Part shown: positions 11,201 through 24,671 of the stretch, piece after piece
How the letters are laid out: the number at the start of each line of letters is the position of its first letter
How positions within the stretch are numbered: the first letter of the stretch is position 1
Assembly: GCA_000467715.1 (NCBI GenBank)
Contig: AJFK01000302.1
Location: 62,001 to 126,000 of the forward strand
Length of the DNA stretch: 64,000 bases
Direction of reading: 5' to 3'
Source of the DNA: Hysterium pulicare CBS 123377
Lineage: Eukaryota > Ascomycota > Dothideomycetes > Hysteriales > Hysteriaceae
Notes under the pieces: generated by a model
Database searches by the model: none
What the model was told of the DNA's origin: nothing
The model's input: the letters and a program-made list of their open reading frames with translations, nothing else
Program-made: the position numbers and the translations under genes

Positions 11201-14200
11201 CCCCGTATTGCGAACTACTCCACCGGCGTTCTTTTCAAGGACTCAAGCAAAGGATCGAGTGGTCTCTTTGTTTCCCACAAGGCTGCTGGAGCTGACCGAT
11301 GGCGTTACTCTCTGAACTGGGGCTCCAATTGGAGCCCTTGGATGGACTATACCGGTGGTAACTCTACATTAAATAAACAGCCATGGTCCGGTACGAAGCG
11401 TCAAGAATGGAAAGGTGATCATGTCGTTCTGCAATACTGGAGCCAGATTGCGGGAAGTAGCGATCATATCCAACATGCGGATGCCAATTGGGAGAAGAAA
11501 CCAGCAAGGCGTTATCCCCATCTTTTTGCTCACGGTCCATTCAACCAATTTGGGTTCGATGGCGGCCTTAATAACGATTTTAGCCAAGACTCAGACGGGA
11601 AGTGGAACTTACATTTGATCACTGAATGGCCTTCGAAAGTTCAGGTTAGCGTCTGGGGCATGAATCCAGACGGCCAGCCTGATCATGGGATTGTTATGGG
11701 GGATATCGACAACGATTTCGTTCTCGATCGTCTTCCCCCGGACTCTCTCGCAGAGAACGTATTGAACATCTCAAAGCTACCTCCTGCACCTCACCTAGCA
11801 TATCGCATAGAAATCGACGATGCGCAAAACACGTTCCAGTTCATCCCTGCTGGTAGTCGTCTCAACCAAGTCATTTTATTTGGCTTGCTCTGGTCTATTC
11901 CCGTTCTTACTGGAGTGATCAGCATCTGGACGTATATGGGGGCATTCTACGGCGTCAAGTTCAACAAGATTGGTGTCACCCAGGGCTTGGCCAAAGGCAA
12001 GAAGCTTATACCTTTCGCTTTTCGTCGCAAATTCGAGAGACTTCCTGATCATGATAAGGAAGACACCATGAGTCTCAAGCAGCCGCAAGTGGAGATGGCT
12101 CTGCTGCGCTCTCGGGATTCCTCGCCCGCGCCCGTACCTTCCATCGCTGTTACTGGCGCAGGTAGTAAGAAACGGGCTATGATTCTGATCGCCACTATGG
12201 AATACGATATCGAAGACTGGGAGATCAAGATTAAGATTGGTGGCTTGGGCGTCATGGCCCAACTGATGGGCAAAAATCTCCCACATCAGGACCTTATTTG
12301 GGTCGTTCCGTGTGTTGGGGGAGTTGATTATCCTGTCGATACGCCTGCTGACCCCATGATTGTTACTGTGCTAGGTAATCCTTACGAGATTCAGGTTCGT
12401 CCCAATATGTTCTATCCTCTCCATTGAGCATTCACCCTCTCCCTCCCCAAGTTTGCTGACAACATTTTACAGGTCCAATACCATGTCCTTCGAAACATCA
12501 CCTACGTGTTGCTCGATGCGCCTATATTTAGACAGCAGTCCAAGTCCGAGCCTTACCCTCCTCGAATGGACGACCTCGACAGTGCCGTATACTATAGCGC
12601 TTGGAATGCCTGCATTGCAGAAACGATCAAGAGATTCCCCGTTGATCTGTATCATATCAATGATTATCACGGAGCAGCAGCACCATTATACCTTCTTCCA
12701 GAAGGTCGGACAATTCCTTGCGCTTTATCCCTTCACAACGCCGAGTTCCAAGGTCTTTGGCCCATGCGAACTCCCAAAGAGTCAGAGGAGGTATGCCGCG
12801 TCTACAACCTTGACCAATCCATCGTGGAAAAATATGTTCAATTTGGTGAGGTTTTTAACCTGTTACACGCTGGTGCTAGTTACTTGAGAGTCCACCAGAA
12901 GGGCTTTGGTGCCGTCGGAGTTTCTAACAAGTACGGTTCGCGCTCTTACGCCCGTTATCCCATCTTTTGGGGACTGAAAGAAATTGGAAAGCTGCCCAAT
13001 CCAGACCCTAGCGACACAGCTCCTTGGAACCCGGAAGAAGAGAATCAAGTCATTACCGTAGATATCGAATACGAAAGATCTCGTGGAGATCTCAGACGCC
13101 AAGCGCAGGAATGGGCCGGATTGGAAGTTGATCCGACAGCGGAGCTTTTTGTGTTTGTCGGACGATGGAGCAATCAAAAGGTTTTTAGTTTTCTCATTCC
13201 TTGCAGCATTGTGGCTAATATGTTCAGGGTGTCGATTTAATAGCCGATGTTTTCCCCGCCGTCCTCGAGAAGCACTCCAAGGTCCAGCTAATATGTATCG
13301 GTCCAGTGATCGACTTGTATGGGAAGTTCGCTGCACTTAAACTAGGAAAAATGATGGAAAAGTACCCGAAAAGAGTATATTCGAAGCCAGAATTCACTGC
13401 ACTACCTCCGTTCATATTCACCGGAGCAGAGTTTGCTCTGATTCCATCGAGAGATGAGCCTTTTGGTCTCGTTGCCGTGGAGTTTGGACGCAAAGGCGCT
13501 TTGGGCGTCGGTGCACGCGTCGGTGGTTTAGGCCAGATGCCAGGTTGGTGGTTCACCGTCGAGTCAACAACGACTAAGCATATGATACACCAATTCAAGT
13601 CTGCGATTGAAGATGCACTGGCAGCTAAGACCGAAGTCCGAGCCATGATGAGGGCTCGTTCCGCCAAACAGCGCTTTCCCGTAGCCAAGTGGGTCGAAGA
13701 CCTCAACACTCTCCAGCAAACTGCCATTCGCATCCACAACGAGGAAGCTGGCTCATCACGAGGGAGCAGACTATTCAGACCCAGGTCTCGCTCTTCTATG
13801 AAGGACCCGGACTCTTCATTTTTCTATCCGACCTCACGTAATGTCAGCAGTGATAGGCTTTCAACCTATGAAGCACGTGAAGATACTCCGGAGCAATCAC
13901 TACCGCCCTCCCGAGAATCCTCTCGACCGCCGAATGCCCGGACTGTATCTGATCCATCGCCCGGACTGAATCGAACACTGTCTCTTGGGGTGAGATCTGG
14001 GCCTGGGCACCGATATCCTCCCGTCTTGACGATTCAGAGACCTGGTGGCGTCGAAGGTCTAATTCGAGAGTCCAATGAATCTGACTCTGGACGGAGTTCA
14101 CTGAACATGGACGACGAATATACTCTTAGTCGAGAGCAGGCGGAGAGAGATGTTCGGGAAGCGGAGCGACACCGAACAATGGAGAGACTTGAGAGTGCTG

Positions 14201-16109
14201 CACCGGAGGTTCCACCGCAACCGGAGGATGCATTACTACCATCCCGAGGGCGCAGCCGATCCCGATCCCGCTCGAGACAATCACTAAATCCAGCCGACGC
14301 CGTTCCATTTCGACAGCGCTCGATGAATCACCAACGGAAACGATCCTCTGTTCTCGATTTGAGAGATGTCAAAGGAACGAAGTCGGACTTCAGCTTGCAG
14401 AAGGTTGACGTGACTTTCAATGACACCACTGGGGAATACTATAACGCATTTGAGGACAAGCTCAAGGACCTGAGCGGGAAGACTTCTGAAAGCGACCTTT
14501 GTATTGAAGAATATCTCGTTGACAGTGAGAAGGCATGGTTCAAGAAGATGCGGGGAGAAAGGCTCAGAAAACGCTCGCCGAGCCCGAACCCGTTCGGGGA
14601 CGACGGTAGCCTGCGCCGAAGCCGAGCTTCTTACGGATCCGCGTACGGTGATCGCGATGACGATGACGCTGCCAGTGTGATGTCGGATCGATCTGACCTT
14701 GACGAATTCCTTCTTGGGCCGAACTATCAGCGACCATCATTCCTGAAACGAACGCTGCAGAGAAGAATCGGAGACTGGCCAATCTATTCTTTCCTCTTGG
14801 CGCTCGGGCAAATCATTGCTGCAAATTCGTATCAAATTACCCTTCTGACTGGAGGCCAAGCCGAAACGCCGCAGAAGCTGTATATACTCGGGGCAGTTTT
14901 CATCGTCACATCTTGCCTCTGGTGGATCATGTTCCGAACGCTTAAATCGAAATTCGTCCTCTCGGTGCCCTTCATCTTCTATGGACTGGCATTTCTCTTC
15001 GTCGGTATGGCCCCTTTCCTAAATGCTGGCAGCGGAAGAAATGCCATGCAGTATGTCGCTGCTGGGTGCTACGTTGCAGCATCTTCAAGCGGTTCAATCT
15101 TCTTCGCGCTTAACTTTGGTGACGAAGGTAAGTTTTCACATCACCCGTATCATTTCTTCCTCTCTAACCGTTCTCAGGCGGAGCCCCAATCAAGTCCTGG
15201 ATTTTCCGCGCGTGCATGATCCAGGGGACGCAACAAATCTACCTCACCGCATTGTTCTACTGGGGAACGACCATGACGACCGCCACAGCAAACAGTAAAA
15301 CCAACCACAATGCCCTCACTTCCTCCCACCTATCCGCCGCCATAACTCTCCCAATCGCCGCATTCATGTGGGCGATCGGGGTCATTCTTTTCACCTCCCT
15401 CCCTCCTTACTATCACCAAACCCCCGGCAAGATCCCTTCCTTCTACCACACTCTCATCCGACGCAAGATCATCGGTTGGTTCTTCATAACTGTAATCCTG
15501 CAGAACTACTTCCTGTCCACACCTTACGGGCGTAACTGGCAGTATCTATGGAGTTCAACATACGCACCGCATTGGGCAGTTGTGCTTCTCGTCGTCGGCT
15601 TCTTCATTGGTGTCTGGGCTGCCCTCCTCTTCGTATTCGCAAAGTTGAGTAAGAATCACTCCTGGATCTTGCCAATTTTCGCCATTGGGTTGGGCGCACC
15701 GCGCTGGGCCCAAATGCTCTGGGGCACTTCAGGCATCGGCCTCTGGGTTCCCTGGATGCCCGGAGGTCCTGTGGCTGGCGCACTTGCAGGCCGAAGTTTG
15801 TGGCTATGGCTGGGCGTTCTGGATGCCATGCAAGGCGTGGGCTTTGGCATGATGCTTCTCCAAACTCTCACCCGTATCCATATCGCGGTCTCGCTCATGG
15901 CTGCTCAGTTGATTGGCACGGCAGTAACGATGATCGCCAAGGCTACGGCGCCAGATAAGGATGGACCCGGTGACGTCTTCCCGGACTTCAGCGCTGGGGT
16001 GGTGCAGGGAATCAGTAAACCTTGGTTCTGGATTGCGCTTGCTTGTCAGCTGGTTATACCTTTTGGATTCTTCAAGTTCTTCAGAAAGGAGCAGTTGAGT
16101 AAGCCGTAA
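8296..16109 (+). CDS. ags1: alpha-1,3-glucan synthase
   Basis: This plasma-membrane enzyme makes and links cell-wall alpha-1,3-glucan. Nine exons (8296-8649, 8702-8761, 8811-8926, 8978-9215, 9271-9885, 10013-12394, 12473-13180, 13228-15127, 15178-16109) join in frame to 2,434 residues, the usual size for the family. The start at 8296 (or 8302) gives a signal peptide followed by YVGYNLNENQTATNPLDYWG. Residues about 50-530 are the extracellular GH13 amylase-like domain, with the nucleophile in DIDGFRFDKA (about 305) and the acid/base in PGEITGG. A membrane segment lies near 1080. The cytoplasmic GT5 glycogen-synthase-like domain starts near 1200 with the KIGGLGVMAQ ADP/UDP-sugar loop and holds PSRDEPFGLVAVE near 1563. 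An Arg/Ser-rich linker follows. From about 2008 the C-terminus is multi-spanning, the presumed export channel. No lesion is visible, and no alpha-amylase partner gene lies next to it. Confidence 0.96.
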
Positions 16110-17974
16110 AGCGTGATTCGAGACGGCTACTAGAATAGAGCGATGTGGGATGGGAAGGGCATCGATAAGAGGGTGACGGCATTATTGCGCGGCGTGCAAG
16201 CATAGTAAATCCGATTTGGATGAAGATTGGAGTTCCGGAGTATGGTGACTTTCATTAACATTTAGTTGTTCCAGTACATATTCAATGAAATTCGTTATTT
16301 TATTTGGAGAATTTTGCAGTGAAGAAACTTTCGATTATCCCCAACGGCGGCGATATCTTCCATGAACTGCGGCATATCGCTCGGAGAACATGCAAAATTT
16401 GTGCACTATCTACAAACGAAAAGCCTCCACTGTACTTTCGTGCCCCGGCGCTCCCGGATATCTACAGCATCGCTCGTTTCCAGACCACTTCTTCCGCACG
16501 GGGACAACTCTACCAAAGAGTATGTATGGAGCAAACACTGGGTCGAGAAGAAGGACACAAGAGCTGGGAATGACGAGGGAGTATGATGGCGATGTGGGGA
16601 AGCTGGTCATATCGGTTTGGTACAGGGAATTGGATTTCATGCCTTGATTCCGAACTACCTTTGGAGGTCATGGCAGTTGACTTTGGGAATGAGGCTGCTC
16701 TCAGGTGATCTCTTTCGAACTGAAATTGTTTTGACACATCCGTATCTTCTCATTCCACAAATTCAACGTCCAACTATCTCTATTATGAGCTTTTCCTAGA
16801 TTCTTCTAGGATTAGTCGCTCGTGTTTCCCATTCTGTCCCCACTTAAAGACACAGCATCTCACACAATGAATTTGCATTAGATGCGCTAGGCGAGTATGC
16901 TTCGAGCCTTTTCTGCAGGATTTACATCTCCTAAAGCCGTGCAGTTGAAGTAGCCGTCCAGAAGGGTTAGAGGGAGGCCAGACGCAGCCATACCTGGACC
17001 GTTCCGGTGAGTGAAGCGAAGGATCATGCAGTGCCCACCATGTCATCTTTTCATTGGCTCGGTAACAATGCATCCATGAGATCATAGTATTCCCTAATGC
17101 GGGCGGATCTTTTCGTCTCGGAATCTGCTTCCCGAACTTCCTCAACGTATTTCCAAATTTCATATCTTCAGTGACAGGATTACAAAATTTGGAGGGCACT
17201 CCAAGGTTGTCGAGGTCGCCCACTATAGCTCCGAGGAGGAATGAGGGGGCAACTTCGCCGTGGATTCTACAGCGCATACGCACGGCGCAAAATGCTTCCG
17301 AATTAGATTTCGAAATGAAGCCCGACGGCACTTTATAAGCGCAAGCACACTTCTCTGAAGCGGCATTTGGCGGGAAGAATGTCCGGAGATGCCAAGGTTG
17401 GTACTCCCCGGGCATCAACTTGGACTGAGCACGTTATTGGATTCTTCTCGGTACCAAGGGGTCGGTAAACGTTCTGCAAGTAAGACGCCCCTAATCCACT
17501 TCAAGAGAGCCATTCGTTTACGTTTCCCCATTTCCTTCGTTTCTGCGTTACTGATTGACCCTGCCAACCACTCAAAACTGCATTCGCATTCAAAATACGA
17601 TATGTTGGCGGTGGTTGCATGCTTGTATAACGCCAACGGTGCTCCCACAACACGTTTTCAGGTTTTGAATACACGTCCGCCCCCAAAACCACCTCACATA
17701 GATTGGTGAGCCCATCACTCAGGCGGCGGCCTTACGTGTCTTCGGACTCCATTTGAGATGCAAGGCACGGTTTGGTTCTCCAATCGCGCTCCCATACGTT
17801 CAATCGTCTTGGCCCCATGCGATCTTAGCTTATAAATCCCCTGGGAAGATCCGGATGCTTCGACCGATACCAGCTAGATAAGATCAGCCCGAGACTCCAC
17901 TCCGAAAGATTGGAACTCAATTCCATCCATTTCCCTCAACTGCCATATCGAAGTTGGTGGTGGCGCTTTCTATC
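16110..17974. other. intergenic with an unassigned minus-strand frame
   Basis: A 211-codon frame at 16783-17418 (-) is Cys-rich towards its end (CKSC, HCVRCC) but has no recognisable family, no intron support and low-complexity flanks, so I do not call it a gene. The right end contains the promoter of the SAT4-like gene. Confidence 0.4.
17831..17837 (+). promoter_or_regulatory. TATA box of the SAT4-like gene
   Basis: TATAAAT, 144 bp upstream of the ATG at 17975 and followed by a pyrimidine-rich stretch. Position and sequence fit a fungal core promoter. Function is inferred. Confidence 0.45.
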
Positions 17975-19397
17975 ATGGCTAGTGCCACTCAACTACTTCA
18001 AGCTTTGCTCGACGGACCGGCCCTAGCGCCGCCTCCTGGCGTAGTGCCAAACTTCGTCGATCCCCCGAATCGGAAGGAGATGCTTTTGGCCATCCTCATT
18101 ACTTGCTTAGTCATCCCGATTCTTGCGACTCTGATTCGGTTGTACGTGAAGGTATGGATTATACGCCGCATGCATCTCGAGGACTGTAAGTTACTCTCGT
18201 CACCCGAGCGTACGCTCTTTCATATGTCTTCGCACTAACGCTTACTAGACCTGCTTCTCTCAGCCTTGGTGAGACTACATGGTGACCACGCTCGACACTT
18301 TTGTTAACTGGCATAGATCTGGTACATTGGCTACACGTCCATGGGGTTTCTGATCATCAAGTACTGCGGAGACATTCACCAATGGAACATGCAACTAAAA
18401 CGTCTGAGCACGTACTTGCTAGTATGCCACTCATCATCTCCTATCACGTGCTTATGCTAACCCAGTTCCAGTACCTCCACGTAGGCACAATCATGTACGG
18501 CATAGTAATCGTCCAAATAAAGATCGCCATCCTCCTCCAAATCCTGCGCATCTTTGTACCCGTCGGCTCCCGCGGTCTCGTCTTCTGGGCATGCCACGCC
18601 CTCATCTGGACGAATGCCCTCTTCTACGGTATCTGCACATTCATCGAAATCTTCTCATGTAACCCGATGAGAAAGGCTTGGGATGTTCTTATCCCCGGCA
18701 AATGTTTCAATACTGACGCTGTTAACCTGGCTGCCGGAATCTTCAATGTCGTGGCAGATATTCTCATGTTGCTGGCTCCGCAAAGCGTCATTTGGCGGCT
18801 AAGCATGTCGAGGAAACGGAAGATTGGGCTATCAGCTGTATTTCTCGTTGGAATTTTGTAAGCGACGGTCCTCCATTGAGCCATGAGATTACTAACTTCA
18901 TCATCAGCGCAACGGGATTCGCCGCCCTCAGGTGTTGGTCCGCAGTCCAGTTCATCCGCAGCGGCGACATAACCTACTGGGCAACCATCAATGCCCTCTG
19001 CTCCTTCCCGGAGATGGTCGCCGGTTGTCTCGTGCTCTGCATCCCTGTGACACCGAAGTTCTTCCGGAACGTGAGAGAGAAGATGGGGCTGGTGAATACC
19101 TCTTTTCGATCTTACTTTTCCAGCCTCAGAGAGGTGGACGAGTCTGGCTGGAGTAACGCGCCACGCGACTCACACCGTCGACGGGAGATGACCTACGAGC
19201 GATTTCCGGGAAGCCAGCATTCGGAACTTTTGACCGTCCCAACAAGTAGTGTTGAGGGGAAGAAAGATACCGATATCACGCAGACTGTTCTCATTGAATC
19301 ACGAGAAGGTCCGAAGACCCTCTCAATTGAGCAGCAGGAGCTGCAGTTAAGCAGGCCATGGGCGCAGGATGTGAGGGATAATTTAGATCGGGTGTAA
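17975..19397 (+). CDS. SAT4/Pth11-like fungal rhodopsin-domain membrane protein
   Basis: Five exons (17975-18185, 18249-18268, 18317-18421, 18472-18857, 18908-19397) join in frame to 403 residues. The protein has seven predicted membrane segments in the arrangement of the fungal rhodopsin-domain (SAT4-like) family: ILITCLVIPILATLIRLYV, then RMHLEDYLLL, IWYIGYTSMGFLIIKYCG, YGIVIVQIKIAILLQILRIFVP and ADILMLLAPQSVIWRL. The family's conserved Cys pair is present around FIEIFSCNP and GKCFN. The roughly 130-residue C-terminal tail is hydrophilic and presumably cytoplasmic. Members include Pth11-type surface receptors and many proteins of unknown role. There is no N-terminal CFEM domain, so a receptor role is only a possibility. 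The second exon is just 20 nt. The ATG at 17975 is preferred because the frame upstream lacks another ATG. Confidence 0.88.
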
Positions 19398-20043
19398 AGA
19401 TAAGTGGCTGTTTTGGAGAAAGTCTTCGCGGTTAATCGGGCAGTTTCCATGAGGGGAGAGGGGCTACAGGTTCTTCGCATGTCTTATTCGTAGCTAGTGC
19501 ACTTGATGAACCATAATGACGTTCAAAATACGAATCTCGTTAACTCCAGAGCTCGCGCTCGGCATCACGTGAATTCGTATAGAAGCGATCACTCCCAAGG
19601 AGCAGCCAACAATGAGCACTGTCCAGTCATTCATAGCAAGGAGAAGCTTTCCATACAAGGTGCGAACTGCATCCTCCGGATATCATCGGCCGAGAACCCA
19701 AACCCCGCCATGCGGAGCAGTGCAGTGCGACATTAGGTGAGGACGATTGGAATGACGGGTATCTCATTATTCAGGCCCATTAATGTGAAGGATAGAAGTA
19801 TGGAGATTGGGAGGTAGATAGAGTGATGGGTGCAGTTTTATTAGCATATGAACCCAAGTATAATAAGACAAGTGGGTTGTGGCGCAGGGGGGGTGTGAGT
19901 AGACTGGAGGACGAAGGATGGGGCTGCGCGACCTCTGACATCGACTCCGCCACGCCTCCGTGAACAAGACACCGGTGAGAAACTAGCATAGGTTAAAGAC
20001 CCCACTGTCGAAATGATTTTCCCATTTTCATCAAGTATAATAA
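19398..20043. other. intergenic, convergent 3' ends, no gene
   Basis: This holds the 3' regions of the SAT4-like gene (+) and the beta-galactosidase gene (-). Short frames on both strands have no recognisable content. Confidence 0.55.
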
Positions 20044-23000
20044 TTAATAAGCTCCCTCCCTCAATGCCCACCCCGGCTGGGGGGCCAAAGCGGGTTTGCG
20101 ATATCCCGACCATACCGGCATCTGAGGCACAAGCTCCAAGCCTCCAAGCTGTGCACCCTGAGCATCAAGAGCCCAGAGAGTGAGTGCGATGTAATTGCTT
20201 CCATGGTAGTTGAGGATTCCTTTAGGCACTGGGAAGGCTGTTTGCGGGCCAAGGTTATTGACTGGGCGCAACAAATCAGTGAGACGTTGGCGAGGGTTTG
20301 CCTGAACCACTTACCGTATTTACCAAACTGGTATCCATTTACAAACAGCTGGCATCTGTAGTTGTGGCCTCTTTCATCCATACCCTTGGCCAAAGCGGTG
20401 CTATTGAACAAGAAGCTCATCGGCACATCGTAACCCTCAGCGACGTTGAGGTCGAATGTTGTGGCGTAGAATCCCACTCCAGCTTTCTGGATTCCGTCTG
20501 TGACAGGATTGGAAATGCTGAGGTTGCCGATCGGGGCACCAGGTAGATGGTAACCTTGACGCTCGGGATACATGGCACCCTCGTTCCTTGGACCACGTGC
20601 AAGGTCATGATACTGCTCGCCACCGAAGTTGCCAGTCAGTTTCCAGATTATGTCAGAGGCTGCGTGGCCGGAAAGTGAGTAATCAAGGATGCCACGGGGG
20701 TATTTGATAGCATCAGTCCCGGGCCCTTCCTCATCTTGGCCCATGTGGTCGATCAAAACTGTTAGAACGTAAGATGAGTTTGCTTTTAGGGAGTCTGGGA
20801 GTTTGACGGTTTGAGGCCAGCTTTGAGTCCCTCCTTTTCCGGCCCAGGATCCTACAAATGAGGAGTTGAGCCAAACAGAGTGACCGAACCCAGTACCACC
20901 GGTAACGTTTAAGAAGATCGTGGACTTATTTCCAGTGGCGAAGAAATATCCGCGATATATCAATGACCCGGTATGGAAGCCATAATCACTTGCATAGAGG
21001 GATGTTGGTGTTGTCAACTTCCGGGGATTATTGGTGGTTGGGTTCGAGCACACTGTCCAAAGAGAATCATCATAAGCAGCTTCGATTTCTGGAAGCCCGT
21101 CCCTATACTTCCACTCAACAGTCGACAAATCAGGTATTGATAACGATGGCTTTTCGTACCTAAAGGTAGCGGAAAGCCGACCTGGACGTGTACTGGCACT
21201 TTCAAGCCTTTCTCCGTTGAAAGAAAGCTCCGCAATTTCCACAGGAGCAAAAATGACCTCAATATTAGTGGTTCTGTTCATATCACCACTCAGCAAAAGG
21301 CTATTCCCGACGATGGTCGCAGTTCGCATAAGATAGCCAGCTTTGACGATGGCCAGGGACTTGGTGGGAGAGGTGTAGTTTCCAATCGGCTCTGGGGCTG
21401 GTAACTCCATAATCCAATAGCTATAGGCTTCGTTTCGCCAGAGGAGGTGGACTTCGAGATCTCCGATCGTTACGATGCTTCGCGATGGAGTCACTCGCCA
21501 ATACAATATCCAGGCCGGACCCTTTTGTTGAAAATCAACCTCAGAACCCTCCATCAACTCCGGTTTTCCGACCGATGAGGGGAAAGCAGCTTCGTGGGTT
21601 TCATTTGCTCCGCCGTACAGTATGATTATGCGTTGCGAACCGACGCCTTTTGCCCATGTATAAACATCAGCAGTGGAGTAGATCATATTCATACCGCCAA
21701 TGTCGTAGTCCGTAACCACTATCTTAGAATCGCGACCTTGAAGTAGGAGCTCCCCACCCATCTGAGGCAAGGTGACACTGCCAATGCTTGTGGATAGCCT
21801 GAGCTTGAAAGATGTGTTATCCGTAGAAGTCCAATTCGCATGTCTGATGACGTAGAAATTAGTCTGGGTTCCATTTCCAAAGAGCGGAGTCACCCCGATC
21901 GCGGTCGTGGACGCATATGTGCCATTCGATAGTTTGCCAGGAGTTGCAGTCAAGTAGGCTGGAGAGACCTTGAGGAAGTTTGCTTGGAGCTTTGTTTCGC
22001 TATACTTTTCTCGCCAGACGTGGCGGTCCTCCGAGATAGCTGCTCCATAATCATATGAGGAATCCCCACCCTGGTAGCCCAGGTTTCCCCAGTTTGTTCC
22101 ACCATATGTCTTGTATCACGTGAGCAGCATGACCTTTACTTGTCATGTATGATTACATACCATATAAATATTGAAGATGGTAGCCCCAAAACTGTAGTTG
22201 TTCTTATAAACGACCCTGACAGTTTGCTCATTAACAAGTACGCCGCACTGCTCCTGGTTGACGCTTCCCCTGTCGCGAATATCAGCACTGTCGCCCGCCG
22301 TGATAATTCCAAGAGACCATACCATCCAGTACCACTACCTCCCTGAAATTCTGCAATGGCAAATGGCGTCGCCGGGCTCTCTTTTTGATGAGTGATCTGC
22401 CAATCTGTCGGCCAGCGGATAGTCGGCCAGATATACGGATGCGCACCTGAGTTGCTCAGCGACGAGACTTGTGAGAGGTTCCCGACGACTTACAATCATA
22501 ACGCATGGGATACGCATCGATTCCGTAAAGATCGACAGCCCCCAGCCCTGTTTCGGGCGCAAAGTAGCCCATCACTTCATTATCATTCACTACAAATGGT
22601 ACCACAATACCAGCGTCACGCAATTCTTGTTCGATGAATGCCATGTACTCCTTGTTGAATGTTTTCGGGAAGGTCGTGAAGTTCTCTCTCGGCCAGGTGG
22701 AGTATTCATTCTCGGGTTGGACCATTACGACGGGACCGCCGTTGGTGATTTGGGCATCAGCGATGACCTTTCCAATTATCGCCATGTAAGCCTTCGTCGA
22801 GTTAAGCCATTCCGGATCCATTGATCGCAAAACACCCTTTAATCGGAGAGTCCATCCAGGGAACCCACCCGACGCAGTTTCCGCATTAATGTACGGCCCT
22901 GGCCGCGCAAGCAGGTAGATGCCAGCCTCACTCGCTGCAGAAAAGAACTCCTCGAGACTCCAAATTCCGTTGGTGATCACGTGTCCGGGATTGCCTTCTA

Positions 23001-23341
23001 AAAGACCCCAGTTCGTGTAGAAGGACACGCCGCTGAAGCCCATAGCCTTGATCTTCTGGAAAATATCTAGCCACAGCCCTGGCACTGGTAGCCGGAACGG
23101 ATGAAATTCGCCGGAATAGAACATTATTCGCTCTCCGCGAACGAAGAGGGAATGCTGATCCCATGTCACCTGGAGATTGAGATTATGAGAAAGTCGACCT
23201 GGTATCCAGAACTCCACTAACCAAATCTTGCAAAGGTCCTCGCTCATTAGGTTTCACTTGAACACTATGACCTCTTATGTGTACCGCGGAGACTCCGGAT
23301 ATCAACAGAGAGGTGAGGGAGATGATGAGACTTCGTAACAT
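20044..23341 (-). CDS. secreted GH35 beta-galactosidase
   Basis: It hydrolyses terminal beta-galactosyl residues, for example side chains of plant pectin or xyloglucan, outside the cell. Six exons (23222-23341, 22494-23169, 22323-22446, 22161-22269, 20315-22109, 20044-20261) join in frame to 1,013 residues, matching fungal LacA-type enzymes. The start at 23341 gives a clear signal peptide ([19 protein letters not shown]). The acid/base Glu lies in QPENEYS (about residue 195) and the nucleophile Glu in AEFQGGS (about 298). [13 protein letters not shown] and [12 protein letters not shown] follow, then the beta-domains with many N-glycosylation sequons. The intron after GTGW removes 53 nt that would otherwise read open, which is easily missed. 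No lesion is seen. Confidence 0.95.
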
Positions 23342-24200
23342 GATGACGTAGCGCTATTAGATGCTTATGGATGAGCGAAATGTCGTGAAGCGCGATGCAC
23401 AGAACTTTGTAGCTTGTTCCTCGGCTCACTGAGTCGAATAAGCAAGGATCGCAAGCCATTTCAGCGGCGTAATTGGGATGCAACTTCTAATGTACCGGTA
23501 GATCAGGAATGAGGCTTGGAACCATGATGAGGAAAATCGACCCTGGAAACCAGCAAGAGTTGCTCAGGGCCAATCCAACATTCCTGATATTGGTCTCAAG
23601 CGCATCGTCATAGCATAAGAGATGGGAGTATTGGTGGAGAAATGGAACTCGTCGCTCGAGATCCTCGGGTGAGTTTTGCGGAGATACCATCGCCGGCTAA
23701 ATATGAACCTTAGTAAAGTAGCCGCTAAACTATGAGCGGTTAGCTCTCCTCTCTCAACATTGATCTATCTTTACATATAAGTATATCTTGTCGACATACA
23801 CTTTCACTCTGGCTGTTTTTATGACTTCCGCACCATACGGCTCCAACACTCGAATACTCGCATGACGATGCCATTTCAGGAGTTTCGAAGCCACGTAGGG
23901 ACAGCGTACCACATCGTCCGCAAGAATTCTGGCCGCATCTTGCCGATTGAAAGGTGCTATATCTTCACGCGGAGATGAGCTGAGTTACATATAGCTCATA
24001 GCCTAACGGCAGCTATGCCAAGCTTCTCAACAAGGATAATGTTTGCTTATGTCACGTGCTAAGAATAAGCCCATGCATTATAGCGGGGTTTCCATCTACC
24101 ATCTCCTCACCACCGAAGAGTTTTGAGGACCAGCCACTGGATAACGATCCATTCTATTCTCTTCGAACAAAACCTAAAGCTGCCGGAAGCTTCCTCAACC
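23342..24200. other. divergent intergenic promoter region
   Basis: The beta-galactosidase gene (-) and the DUF7704 gene (+) diverge from this ~860 bp. It contains several AT-rich runs (near 23760-23790). I see no coding sequence and no certain TATA. Confidence 0.5.
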
Positions 24201-24671
24201 ATGCCTAAGACATCCGCGCTCGCCATACCACCCTTCTATCGCGTCTTCTTCACCTGGCTGGACCCCATAATTGCAACTTGGGGCACTTACATGGACCTTT
24301 TCACGCCCGACGTCGTTCTCTCCACACACTTCTCCAGTCCGCAATCTCTTCTCAATCCGGGAATGAACATGGTCCTCCAGCAACGAGGCGGCTGCATGCT
24401 CAACTTTGCTTTCCTCGCTGCGGTCCTCCTTCGTTACTCCAACGACATCAAAGTCTGGAAAATCCACCAAACGGGAATTTTGATTGTTGACGTTGCGTAT
24501 TTGTGGAGTGTATGGGCTGTATTGGCTGGGCAAGGAAGACTGGCTCCGGGGACTTGGAGGACTGAGGATTGGGGGAGTGTTGGAATTACTGGATTAGCTA
24601 CTGTTGTTAGACTGCTCTTTGTTGGTGGGGTTGGCTTCAACAAGAAGGTTAAGGAGGGCAAGGGGGCTTAA
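24201..24671 (+). CDS. DUF7704-type small membrane protein
   Basis: A single exon of 156 residues from the ATG at 24201 (MPKTSALAIPPFYRVFFTW). Four hydrophobic segments are visible, around FYRVFFTWLDPIIATWGTY, NFAFLAAVLLRY, TGILIVDVAYLWSVWAVLA and ITGLATVVRLLFVGGVGF. Order and motifs (PP-YR-FF--W--P, LR-SND--VW, ---D--YLWSV) fit the fungal DUF7704 family of unknown function. The longer frame opening at 24123 lacks a second better start and is hydrophilic there, so the internal ATG is preferred. Confidence 0.75.
   Translation: MPKTSALAIPPFYRVFFTWLDPIIATWGTYMDLFTPDVVLSTHFSSPQSLLNPGMNMVLQQRGGCMLNFAFLAAVLLRYSNDIKVWKIHQTGILIVDVAYLWSVWAVLAGQGRLAPGTWRTEDWGSVGITGLATVVRLLFVGGVGFNKKVKEGKGA

Noticed and set aside
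16783-17418. 211-codon Cys-containing minus-strand frame
   Set aside because: The cysteines do not form a known zinc-finger spacing, no family is recognised and the flanking sequence has no gene signals. Kept only as a note.
22270-22322. An apparent insertion after the nucleophile of the beta-galactosidase
   Set aside because: It is bounded by GTATGG and GACAG and its removal restores the family reading [12 protein letters not shown], so it is an ordinary 53 bp intron.
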